Shown: positions 42,760-49,399 of the stretch, piece after piece
Layout of the letters: each line of letters begins with the position of its first letter
Numbering within the stretch: the first letter of the stretch is position 1
Assembly (NCBI GenBank): GCA_030695205.1
Contig: JAUYTN010000036.1
Span: 1 to 49,399 of the forward strand
Length of the DNA: 49,399 nt
Origin: Burkholderiaceae bacterium
Lineage (GTDB): Bacteria > Pseudomonadota > Gammaproteobacteria > Burkholderiales > Burkholderiaceae_C
Direction of reading: 5' to 3'
Program-made: the position numbers and the translations under genes
Notes under the pieces: model-generated
What the model was told of the DNA's origin: nothing
What the model saw: the letters and a program-made list of their open reading frames with translations, nothing else
Database searches by the model: none

Positions 42760-44720
42760 AGCGCATGGACATTCGCGCCCGCCTGCTGCTGACCGCGCTG
42801 CTGCCCGTGACGACGCTGGGTCTGGTGCTGGCAGCGGTGTTCCTGCTGGGCTGGGTCACCGATGTGAGCGACGCCCACCAGCAGCGGGCCCGCCTGATGG
42901 CCAGGCAGATGGCCAGCGCCAGCGAGTACGGACTTTTCTCGGGCAACACCGCGCACCTGCAGTCGGTGGTCAATGGTGCTCTGCAAGAGCCCGACGTCGT
43001 GTGGGTGGGCCTGGTCAATCCACAGGGGCAGTTGGTGGCGCAATCCGGTCGACCCCCGCCCTCCCATCTCCCCACGCTGACAGCGGGTGAGAGTCTGATT
43101 CCCGACGCACTGCGGCGCCAGGACTGGCTTGTGCAGCCCGTCCTGGCCAGCCAGATCCCATTGGATGATCTGTTTGACGCCGGCTCCCCTTCCAGCGATG
43201 CACCGCCCCCACTGGGCCATGTGGTCATGGCGTTCTCGCGCGAAACACTCGACCAGCGCGAGCAGCGCTTGATTTGGGTGGGCGTGGCGGTCACCTTGGC
43301 AGGCATGCTGTTCGGTGGTGTGCTGGCGTGGCGGTTGGGTCGCGGGCTGATCGAACCCATCATGGAGGTATCGGCGGTCATCGACCGGATTGCTCGCGGC
43401 AACCTCTCGGCCCGAGCCTTGGCGCCGCCCGACGATCCCATGCGCGACCTGAAACTGGGCGTCAATCACATGGCCATGCGCCTGGAGCAGGGGCGCGACG
43501 AGTTGGAGCAGCGCATCGCCATGGCCACCCGTGCCCTACGCGAGCGAACCGAAGAGGCCGAAACCGCCACCTTGGCGAAGTCGCGGTTTTTGGCAGCGGC
43601 CAGCCATGACCTGCGCCAGCCCACCCATGCGCTGGGCATGTTCGTGGCCCGTTTGTCCCAACTGCCCCATGATGACGAGACCAGGCAGCTGATTTCCCAC
43701 CTGGAGACCTCGGTTCAAGCCATGCAAGCGCTGTTGGATGCCTTGCTGGACATTTCCCGACTGGATGCGAAGTCGGTTCAGGTGCGCTCGCGCCCGTTTG
43801 CGCTGAGCGAGGTCTTCGCGCAGCTGAGCAACAGCCTCACGCCCTTGGCCCTGCAACAAGGCGTGCGGCTGCGGATTCTCCCCACCACGGCATGGCTGCT
43901 CACGGACCCAGCCCTGTTGTCCCGCATCTTGCTCAACCTGGTGAGCAACGCACTGCGCTACACCCCCCAAGGCACGGTGCTGGTGACCTGCCGACGCACT
44001 GCCGATGGCCAACATGCCCGACTGCAGGTGTGGGACAGCGGCATTGGCATTGCGCCCGAAGACCACGAGGCTGTGTTCCGGGAGTTCTACCAGGTGGGCA
44101 ACCGTGAGCGGGATCAGGGCAAGGGGTTGGGCTTGGGCCTGAACATTGTGCAACGCACGGCCCGCCTGCTGGGGCTGCCGCTGCAGCTGCGCTCGGCCTT
44201 GGGTTGTGGCAGCCGCTTCAGCGTGCTGGTGCCCTTGGCCCCCATAACCGAAGGGCAAGTGCACCAGCTGGCCCCCATCGCCGAACCCAACGACCCACTG
44301 CGTGGGCTGGGTGTGCTGGTGATTGAAGACAACGCGCTGGTGCGCGAAGGCCTGGTGGGCCTGTTGCGATCATGGGGCTGTGAGGTGGGCGTGGCCGACG
44401 GACAGGCCGAGGCGCTGCAACTGCTGCTGCATGGGCCCCAAACGCATGTGCTGATCAGCGACTACCGGCTCGGGCACGGCAACAACGGCATCGACCTGAT
44501 CCAGCACCTGCGCCACACCGTTGGCTGGGCGTTGCCCGCCTGCCTCATCAGCGGTGATACCGACCCCGTGGTGATCCACTCGGCCCAACAGGCGGGACTG
44601 ACCTTGCTGCACAAGCCCGTTAGGCCGGCCAAACTGCGCAGCCTGCTGCGCCGCCTGGCCGCAGCGCCCGGCACAGGTGGGCCTGCCGGGGCTCACGGCG
44701 GCGACAGCGGGTTAGAGTAG
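42756..44720 (+). CDS. Hybrid sensor histidine kinase with C-terminal receiver
   Basis: A 654-residue inner-membrane kinase. TM1 spans residues ~10-33 and a periplasmic sensor ~34-170. TM2 is ~172-192, then HAMP (RLGRGLIEPIMEVSAVIDRI). The H-box SHDLRQPTHALG has His284. The ATPase has NLVSNALRY, DSGIGI and GKGLGLGLNIV. A receiver near 520-640 has LISDYRLG with the phospho-accepting Asp. The periplasmic loop carries no known domain in my reading and may dock the binding protein encoded just before it. The 3' end overlaps the convergent response-regulator gene by 28 bp. Confidence 0.93.
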   Translation: MKRMDIRARLLLTALLPVTTLGLVLAAVFLLGWVTDVSDAHQQRARLMARQMASASEYGLFSGNTAHLQSVVNGALQEPDVVWVGLVNPQGQLVAQSGRPPPSHLPTLTAGESLIPDALRRQDWLVQPVLASQIPLDDLFDAGSPSSDAPPPLGHVVMAFSRETLDQREQRLIWVGVAVTLAGMLFGGVLAWRLGRGLIEPIMEVSAVIDRIARGNLSARALAPPDDPMRDLKLGVNHMAMRLEQGRDELEQRIAMATRALRERTEEAETATLAKSRFLAAASHDLRQPTHALGMFVARLSQLPHDDETRQLISHLETSVQAMQALLDALLDISRLDAKSVQVRSRPFALSEVFAQLSNSLTPLALQQGVRLRILPTTAWLLTDPALLSRILLNLVSNALRYTPQGTVLVTCRRTADGQHARLQVWDSGIGIAPEDHEAVFREFYQVGNRERDQGKGLGLGLNIVQRTARLLGLPLQLRSALGCGSRFSVLVPLAPITEGQVHQLAPIAEPNDPLRGLGVLVIEDNALVREGLVGLLRSWGCEVGVADGQAEALQLLLHGPQTHVLISDYRLGHGNNGIDLIQHLRHTVGWALPACLISGDTDPVVIHSAQQAGLTLLHKPVRPAKLRSLLRRLAAAPGTGGPAGAHGGDSGLE

Positions 44721-45340
44721 CCCAATTGGATGGCGGTGGCCACCACCTTGGAGCGGGTTTGCACACCGAACGCCCGCAGCAGCCCACTGACGTGGTTTTT
44801 GACGGTTTCTTCGGACACATTCAAGGCCCGTCCAATGTCTTTGTTGGAGCTTCCCCCCATCAGCAGGTGCAGCACCTCTTCCTGTCGTGGGGTGAGCGAC
44901 AAGCCATTCCCCACCACCGCCTCTGGGGGGAAGCCCGCCATGCCGTGTGTGGCGACATCGGGCGGGGTGTACACCTCACCCCGCAGCACACTGGCCACGC
45001 AGTCCAGAAGTTCGTGGCTCAGGCCTGACTTGGTCAGAAACGCGGCCGCACCTCCATCCATGACCTGGCGAACAACCAGCGGATTGACCGAGCCCGAGAG
45101 CATGATGACCGGTAACTCCGGGTGGCGACGGCCAAACACCCGCAGTGCCTCCAGCCCATTCAGGTCGGGCAGGTGGTAGTCGAGCAGCACCACATCCAAG
45201 TCGGGGTGCTGCTGGGCCAGCTCAAACGCCTGAGTACATACCCCAGCGTCCAGCACCTCGACGCTGTCGCCCAGGCCCTTGAGCACCTGCCGCAGGCCCT
45301 CACGCACCAGTGCGTGGTCATCGACGACAAGAATTTTCAA
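44693..45340 (-). CDS. NarL/FixJ-type response regulator
   Basis: A 215-residue two-domain regulator. The receiver has VVDDHALVREGL, the phospho-acceptor Asp54 in LLDYHLPD and Lys in FLTKSG. The LuxR-type HTH runs LSLTPRQEEVLHLLMGGSSN to NVSEETVKNHVSGLL. The only start is TTG at 45340 (TTG-AAA-ATT) after a GGGGG at 7 nt. It is convergent with the hybrid kinase and overlaps it by 28 bp, making it the probable partner. A 12-bp palindrome lies in its upstream region. Confidence 0.92.
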   Translation of the reverse strand: MKILVVDDHALVREGLRQVLKGLGDSVEVLDAGVCTQAFELAQQHPDLDVVLLDYHLPDLNGLEALRVFGRRHPELPVIMLSGSVNPLVVRQVMDGGAAAFLTKSGLSHELLDCVASVLRGEVYTPPDVATHGMAGFPPEAVVGNGLSLTPRQEEVLHLLMGGSSNKDIGRALNVSEETVKNHVSGLLRAFGVQTRSKVVATAIQLGYSNPLSPP

Positions 45341-45427
45341 GCCAGTGCCCCCTGGGGTTGGTGAACCGTGTGTGCAGGGTCAGGTGATGGCATTTTCAGA
45401 AGCAAACTGTGGTTGAACAATCATCGG

Positions 45428-45439
45428 ATCGGTACCGAT
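45428..45439. promoter_or_regulatory. Perfect palindrome ATCGGTACCGAT upstream of the response regulator
   Basis: A 12-bp perfect palindrome about 90 bp upstream of the TTG start and 15 bp beyond the MFS gene's stop. Position suits an operator for NarL-type autoregulation or for another dimeric regulator. No second copy was noticed near the TonB-receptor promoter. Confidence 0.4.
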
Positions 45440-45454
45440 TTTGGCCCATAACCC

Positions 45455-46681
45455 TCAGACCACAACTGACGGGGTTCGGCGCCCTACCCCCAAGGCCGCT
45501 GCCACTGCCAACAGCAGCATAAGGGCTGCACCTGCCAGGGTGGCACCGTACCAGCCTTTGTCCATGAACCCACCAAAGACCACGGGCGAGACGGCAAAGC
45601 CCATATCCAGCCCGGAGTACACCAGCCCATACACGCGACCTGTCGCCCCTTTTGGGGTGGCTCGTTTGATCATCATGTCGCGGCTGGGGCCACCCACGCC
45701 CACGGCAAACCCGGTGGCGGCCAAGCCAACCATGGTGCCCGTGGCGCCCAACCAGCCCGTGGCGCACACCAACAGCAGCACCGCACCAGCAGTCATGGCC
45801 CAGGCCACCACCCGGTCAGAGCGTGTGGCCTGGGTGGCCACAAAGCCGCCCACGACCATGCCCACCGCGCCACACAGCATGTAGGCGGTGATGGTGAGGG
45901 TGGCCATTTCCAGACTGGCCCCGTGCGCGGCTTTCAGGATGGACGGGCCAAAGCTCTGCACCACGGCCAGCGTCATGGTCGAAAGAAAAAAGAAGGCAAA
46001 GCACCACCACACCACGGGCAACTTCATGAAGGCCAGGTCAGCGCCTTTGGGGGCATCCACATGGCGGACCACCACCTCGGTTTTAAGCAAATGGCGTTTG
46101 GCAAACAGCAGCACCAGCACCCCGACATACAGCACAGCAGCGGCGTAGTAGGCGCTGCGCCAGTCGCTCAGTGAGGTGATGCCGACCAGAAACACCGGTG
46201 CCAGCGCCCAGCCCAGGTTACCGGTGAGACCGTGGGCACTGAAGGCGTGGCCCAACCGGGGAGCCGATACGCGCTGGTTGAGGATGGTGAAGTCTGCCGG
46301 GTGAAACGGCGCATTGCCCGCACCGGCCAGAACCGCCACCAACACCAGCCCGGGGTAACCAGTGGCATTGGCCGCCGCCAGCGAAGCCAGCAAAAACAGG
46401 CCAATGGCACCGAACAGCACAGGCCGCGCGCCCACCCTGTCCACCACAAACCCAGCCAACGCCTGGCCGGTGCCCGAGATGACGAAAAAAATGCTCATCA
46501 GCAAGCCCACATCGGAGTAGCTGAGACCAAACTCCCGCATGAACACCGGAAAGAGCGGTGCCAGCAGCAGGTGCGAAAAGTGCGAAGTGGCGTGTGCCAA
46601 CCCCACCAGACCGATAACGGCTGCGTCTTGTTTCAGTGGCACTGCGCCAGGCTGGGCGTGGGTGGTGGTGGTGGCGGTCAT
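45455..46681 (-). CDS. MFS transporter
   Basis: A 408-residue inner-membrane protein with about twelve hydrophobic helices. VGLAHATSHFSHLLLAPLFP opens TM1; GTGQALAGFVVDRVGARPVL is the MFS motif A region after TM2. GVGGPSRDMMIKRATPKGAT marks the second-half equivalent loop. It resembles NNP/fosmidomycin-type or Nar/Bcr-like facilitators loosely; substrate unknown. It lies upstream of the response regulator on the same strand. Confidence 0.9.
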   Translation of the reverse strand: MTATTTTHAQPGAVPLKQDAAVIGLVGLAHATSHFSHLLLAPLFPVFMREFGLSYSDVGLLMSIFFVISGTGQALAGFVVDRVGARPVLFGAIGLFLLASLAAANATGYPGLVLVAVLAGAGNAPFHPADFTILNQRVSAPRLGHAFSAHGLTGNLGWALAPVFLVGITSLSDWRSAYYAAAVLYVGVLVLLFAKRHLLKTEVVVRHVDAPKGADLAFMKLPVVWWCFAFFFLSTMTLAVVQSFGPSILKAAHGASLEMATLTITAYMLCGAVGMVVGGFVATQATRSDRVVAWAMTAGAVLLLVCATGWLGATGTMVGLAATGFAVGVGGPSRDMMIKRATPKGATGRVYGLVYSGLDMGFAVSPVVFGGFMDKGWYGATLAGAALMLLLAVAAALGVGRRTPSVVV

Positions 46682-46857
46682 TGGCCAGATGTTACGCGGG
46701 CCACCCCAGGGCGCTCGCCAGGCGTGTCACCGACGTTTCAACAACAAAGGACAGGGTTCACTAGGCACCCATACCAGGAGTCAATTCCTAGACTATTTTT
46801 TGATAAAAAATGGCTTTATCGCTTATTGGTAATCAATAATTTGCTATAAATTATTAA
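46682..46857. other. Intergenic region with an AT-rich segment
   Basis: 176 bases between the ALDH gene (ends 46858) and the MFS start (46681). The stretch 46785-46857 is very AT-rich for this genome and carries short partial repeats such as TTATTGGTAATCAATAATT and ATAAATTATTAAC. It may include the MFS promoter (-10/-35-like AT tracts) or be another small AT-rich element like those in hrpA. Confidence 0.4.
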
Positions 46858-48321
46858 CTACAACCAGCGCTTGAGCAAACCCATCAGACGCTGAAAGCGC
46901 TGACCATAGGGTGGGTAAAACAAGTGGCCCATGGCCCAGCGCGACTGCACCAGCACCGGCTTTTGCTGGGTGAAGCGCAAAAACCCCACCTCGCCGTGGT
47001 AGGCACCCCAGCCACTCTCGCCCACGCCGCCAAATGGCAGGTGGTGGTGGGCAATGTGCAGCAGGGTGTCGTTGATGGTCACCCCGCCGCTCACAGTTTG
47101 TCGCAGCACCTGTTGCTGTGCCGTGCTGTCGGTGCCAAACCAATACAGCGCCAAGGGCCTGGACCTGGCGTTGATCAGCGAGACGACCTCCGGCAACTGG
47201 CCGTAGGTCAGCACCGGCAAGACGGGGCCAAAGATTTCCTCGGTCATCAAGCGGCTGTGCGGATCCGGGTTGAACACCAGGGTAGGCGCCATCTGGCGGG
47301 CATGGCTGGCGCCAGACACAGGCACCTCCACCACCCGTGCGCCATCGGTCCGGGCCTCATCCACCAGCGCCTGCAGTCGGGCCAAATGCCGGTCGGTGAG
47401 GATGGACGCATAGTCCGTCCGGCCGCTGGTGGCCGGGAACAGCCGCTGCACCGCCAGGGCAAAGGCCTGCTCGAACTCGGCTTCTCGGCCTTGGGGCAAC
47501 AGCAGGTAGTCGGGCGCAATGCAGGTTTGCCCCGCGTTGATCAGCTTGCCGTGGGCAATTTTGAGGGCCACCTGTTCCATGTCCGCCACACTGCACGACG
47601 CGTCGACGATGCACGGGCTTTTGCCGCCCAGCTCCAGGGTGGTGGGGGTGAGGTTACGGGCCGCGGCCTCGGCCACCTTGCGCCCCACGGCGGTGGAGCC
47701 GGTGAACATCAGGTGGTCAAACGGCAGGCTGGCGAAGGCCTGCGCCACCTGTGGCCCGCCCTGCACCACCACCACCTCGTCTGGGCTGAAGCTGCGGTGC
47801 ACAAGCTCTGCCAGCAGCGCAGAGCTGCAGGGGGTCAGCTCGCTGGGCTTGATCATGGCGCGATTGCCCGCCGCCAAGGCGGTGGCCAGTGGCCCCAGCG
47901 TCAGTTGCAGCGGGTAGTTCCAAGGTCCGATGATGCCGACCACACCCAACGGCTGGCGCTGTATGTAGGCCTTGGCAGGCTGCAGGTACATGGGGGTGGA
48001 CACCCGCTGTGGCTTCATCCAGCGGGCGCACTGTGCCTTGAGTTGACCAATGGTGGCCAGCAACACGAAGTAGTCGGCCACATCGGTGAGCTCGCGAGAG
48101 CGCACCCCAAAGTCGGCCGCGACCGCATCTGCCAGCGCCGGTCCGTGGGTGTCGATCAGCGCGGACAGGCGCTCCAGCCGCTCCAGCCGCCACGCCAAGG
48201 GCACATCCACCATGTGGCGGCTGGCCCGGTGCTGCGCGGCGAACAAGGCATCGAGGGCAAGCGGTGTGTCGGTGGTGGCCGGGGCCTTTGTCCGAAAGGG
48301 AGTCTGTTGTGGTGCGGTCAT
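46858..48321 (-). CDS. Aldehyde dehydrogenase, coniferyl-aldehyde-dehydrogenase-like
   Basis: A 487-residue NAD(P)-dependent ALDH. PLGVVGIIGPWNYPLQLTLG, FTGSTAVGRKVAEAA, the catalytic Glu in LELGGKSPCIV and the Cys in NAGQTCIAPDYLL are present, with EEIFGPVLPVLTY later. It lacks the ~30-residue N-terminal oligomerisation extension and is closest to the class that includes coniferyl aldehyde dehydrogenases and fatty-aldehyde ALDHs. The C-terminal hydrophobic/basic tail (FQRLMGLLKRWL) resembles membrane-associated members. The start ATG at 48321 is preferred; 48330 is possible. Confidence 0.9.
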   Translation of the reverse strand: MTAPQQTPFRTKAPATTDTPLALDALFAAQHRASRHMVDVPLAWRLERLERLSALIDTHGPALADAVAADFGVRSRELTDVADYFVLLATIGQLKAQCARWMKPQRVSTPMYLQPAKAYIQRQPLGVVGIIGPWNYPLQLTLGPLATALAAGNRAMIKPSELTPCSSALLAELVHRSFSPDEVVVVQGGPQVAQAFASLPFDHLMFTGSTAVGRKVAEAAARNLTPTTLELGGKSPCIVDASCSVADMEQVALKIAHGKLINAGQTCIAPDYLLLPQGREAEFEQAFALAVQRLFPATSGRTDYASILTDRHLARLQALVDEARTDGARVVEVPVSGASHARQMAPTLVFNPDPHSRLMTEEIFGPVLPVLTYGQLPEVVSLINARSRPLALYWFGTDSTAQQQVLRQTVSGGVTINDTLLHIAHHHLPFGGVGESGWGAYHGEVGFLRFTQQKPVLVQSRWAMGHLFYPPYGQRFQRLMGLLKRWL

Positions 48322-48515
48322 GCCCTGCATGGTAGGGCCGCTGGTGCGCAGGCGGTAGAGCGCTGGCTCCATTGGCCCGCCTCGGCAGCCTGTCTGGCCT
48401 GGCGGCGCACACGGAGCTGGCAGCTCGCATGTGGGTCGCAAGGTCGGAAGCGTCAGGTCTGCATAAGATAAATAACTATATTCTTATATGTTCAATAAAT
48501 CACAGGAGACACCCT
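48322..48515. promoter_or_regulatory. Divergent promoter region between ALDH and rhodanese genes
   Basis: The right end (48460-48515) is AT-rich (ATAAGATAAATAACTATATT) and holds probable promoter elements. It ends in AGGAG seven nucleotides before the rhodanese TTG. The GC-rich left part holds nothing specific that I recognise. Confidence 0.45.
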
Positions 48516-49094
48516 TTGAAACACCTCTTTGCCATGGCCGCAGGCCTGTGCGTCAGCACTTTTGCATTTGGCCAGGCGGCCAGCATCCCGGTGGGCACTG
48601 CGCTCACCATTTTTGAAAACCAGAAGGTCGTGGTGGTGCAAACCGCCAAAGGCCCGATTGAAATCACCCGCACCATGACCGCCTGCGGCAAAAACGGTGG
48701 CGTCATTCAGCCGCTGGTTCCTGTGCCGGGCATCCATCCCATTGGTGAGACGGAAATCATCCAGGCGCTGGGGAACCCCAAGGCCATGGTGGTGGACATG
48801 CGCGACACCAACGACCGGGTCAAAGGCACCATCCCCGGCTCCATCAGCATGCCCTACACCGAGGTGGTGGACCGCCTGGGCGAGTTGGGCTGCACCAAAA
48901 CCGGCAGCGCCTGGAGCTGCGCCGAGGCCAAGCTGGTGTATGCGTTTTGCAACGGCCCAACCTGCCCCCAAAGTCCGATTGCGTTCCGTGCCATGACCCG
49001 CGAGGGCTTCCCCGCCGACAAAATCTATTACTACCGGGGCGGCATGCTGGACTGGGACGCACTGGGCCTGACCTCGGTCAAAAACGAGTTCTGA
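48516..49094 (+). CDS. Exported rhodanese-domain protein
   Basis: A 192-residue protein. MKHLFAMAAGLCVSTFAFGQ is a signal peptide, and the rest is a single rhodanese domain (VVDMRDTNDRVKGTIPGSIS, PYTEVVDRLGELG, YYYRGGMLDWDALGL). The active-site loop CNGPTC has the sulfur-carrying Cys145 and a second Cys150. The TTG at 48516 is supported by AGGAG at 7 nt; an ATG at 48534 would shorten the signal peptide. A periplasmic sulfur-transfer or thiosulfate-handling role is possible; no partner is visible. Confidence 0.88.
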   Translation: MKHLFAMAAGLCVSTFAFGQAASIPVGTALTIFENQKVVVVQTAKGPIEITRTMTACGKNGGVIQPLVPVPGIHPIGETEIIQALGNPKAMVVDMRDTNDRVKGTIPGSISMPYTEVVDRLGELGCTKTGSAWSCAEAKLVYAFCNGPTCPQSPIAFRAMTREGFPADKIYYYRGGMLDWDALGLTSVKNEF

Positions 49095-49122
49095 TACCCA
49101 CCCTGCCCCACCCTGCCCCACC

Positions 49123-49347
49123 GTGCTCTTCGTGCTGCTCTACCTGGTGGGTGCAACGGCGGTGCTGGCCCTGTTCCCACACTGGTCCACGGCCACGGCC
49201 TTGCTACTGCCTCTGGCTGTGGTGGCGTCTCTCAGGCTGCCACTGTTTCTTATGCCTAAAATCGGCATAGGGGGTCCCCCGCAATGGAAGACACCCCTGC
49301 CACACCACCGGGCATGCGGGTCCGCACCCGGCGGTTCGAGAGTTTGA
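49123..49347 (+). CDS. Small two-helix membrane protein (hypothetical)
   Basis: A 74-codon frame from GTG at 49123, 28 bp after the rhodanese stop. Residues ~1-45 are two hydrophobic segments (LFVLLYLVGATAVLALFP and ATALLLPLAVVASLRLPLFL). The C-terminal 25 residues are Pro/Gly-rich and look like read-through. No ribosome-binding site is obvious. It could be a real small protein co-transcribed with the rhodanese, or chance. Confidence 0.35.
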   Translation: MLFVLLYLVGATAVLALFPHWSTATALLLPLAVVASLRLPLFLMPKIGIGGPPQWKTPLPHHRACGSAPGGSRV

Positions 49348-49399
49348 GGTCAGGACAGCCTCGGCACTCCCAGCCTGTCAAAGTACGCAATGGTCAAAA

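Noticed and set aside
46924..48471. 515-codon rightward frame opposite the ALDH gene
   Set aside because: Antisense shadow; the ALDH strand has catalytic Cys, Glu and NAD-binding motifs in order.

Overview
The window looks like a chromosomal segment of a high-GC betaproteobacterium, most likely of the Comamonadaceae (Rhodoferax/Acidovorax/Hydrogenophaga-like). This is judged from codon use, protein flavour and gene neighbourhoods; no 16S rRNA gene or database match was available. I see no tRNA, rRNA or CRISPR array.

Layout. 1-2296: a 5'-complete, left-edge-truncated beta-class adenine DNA methyltransferase whose last 46 visible codons no longer resemble the family, suggesting an inserted element at the left edge. 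2400-6506: the DEAH RNA helicase HrpA, with two AT-rich palindromic in-frame islands. 6830-20245: a 13-gene leftward vitamin B12 locus headed by a clear cobalamin riboswitch (20332-20573). Its order is btuB, cobB, a leaderless B12-binding-type protein, cobU, btuF, btuC, btuD, an orphan RHH protein, cobO, bluB, an internally deleted biotin-synthase remnant, cbiB, cobC, cobQ. Most junctions are 4-bp ATGA-type overlaps. It covers corrinoid uptake (outer-membrane receptor plus ABC importer), a,c-diamidation, adenosylation, amide formation, aminopropanol attachment, lower-ligand (DMB) synthesis and GDP activation. Corrin-ring genes and cobS/cobT are not in the window.

20713-21319: a zapB-like/zapA cell-division pair. 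21396-23976: an insertion-sequence graveyard with an IS5-family 3' remnant, a 24-bp solo IS end, an ISL3-type remnant, one apparently intact IS903-like IS5-family element, a strikingly AT-rich GIY-YIG nuclease gene and an IS481-type remnant. 24009-30087: a TauE/SafE permease, an RraA-fold protein, an H1-tailed SWIB-domain chromatin protein with a perfect terminator, a ThDP-dependent acetolactate-synthase-like enzyme, an EamA transporter and a divergent AraC regulator. 30195-33169: phenylalanine/tyrosine catabolism (phhB-phhA, hppD) with a divergent Lrp-type regulator.

33248-39520: a two-partner secretion pair in which the secreted TpsA protein carries a normal filamentous-hemagglutinin N-terminal domain followed by 290 uninterrupted collagen-like Gly-X-Y triplets. 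This is the most unusual object in the window. 39774-45340: a TonB receptor, a periplasmic binding protein without permease or ATPase, a hybrid histidine kinase and a convergent NarL-type response regulator, which together look like an outer-membrane-to-transcription sensing module. 45455-49347: an MFS transporter, a coniferyl-aldehyde-dehydrogenase-like ALDH, an exported rhodanese and a small membrane ORF.

Start codons were chosen from Shine-Dalgarno spacing and gene overlaps, so several CDS are shorter than the longest open frame. Non-ATG starts are inferred for the methyltransferase, bluB, the periplasmic binding protein, the NarL regulator and the rhodanese.
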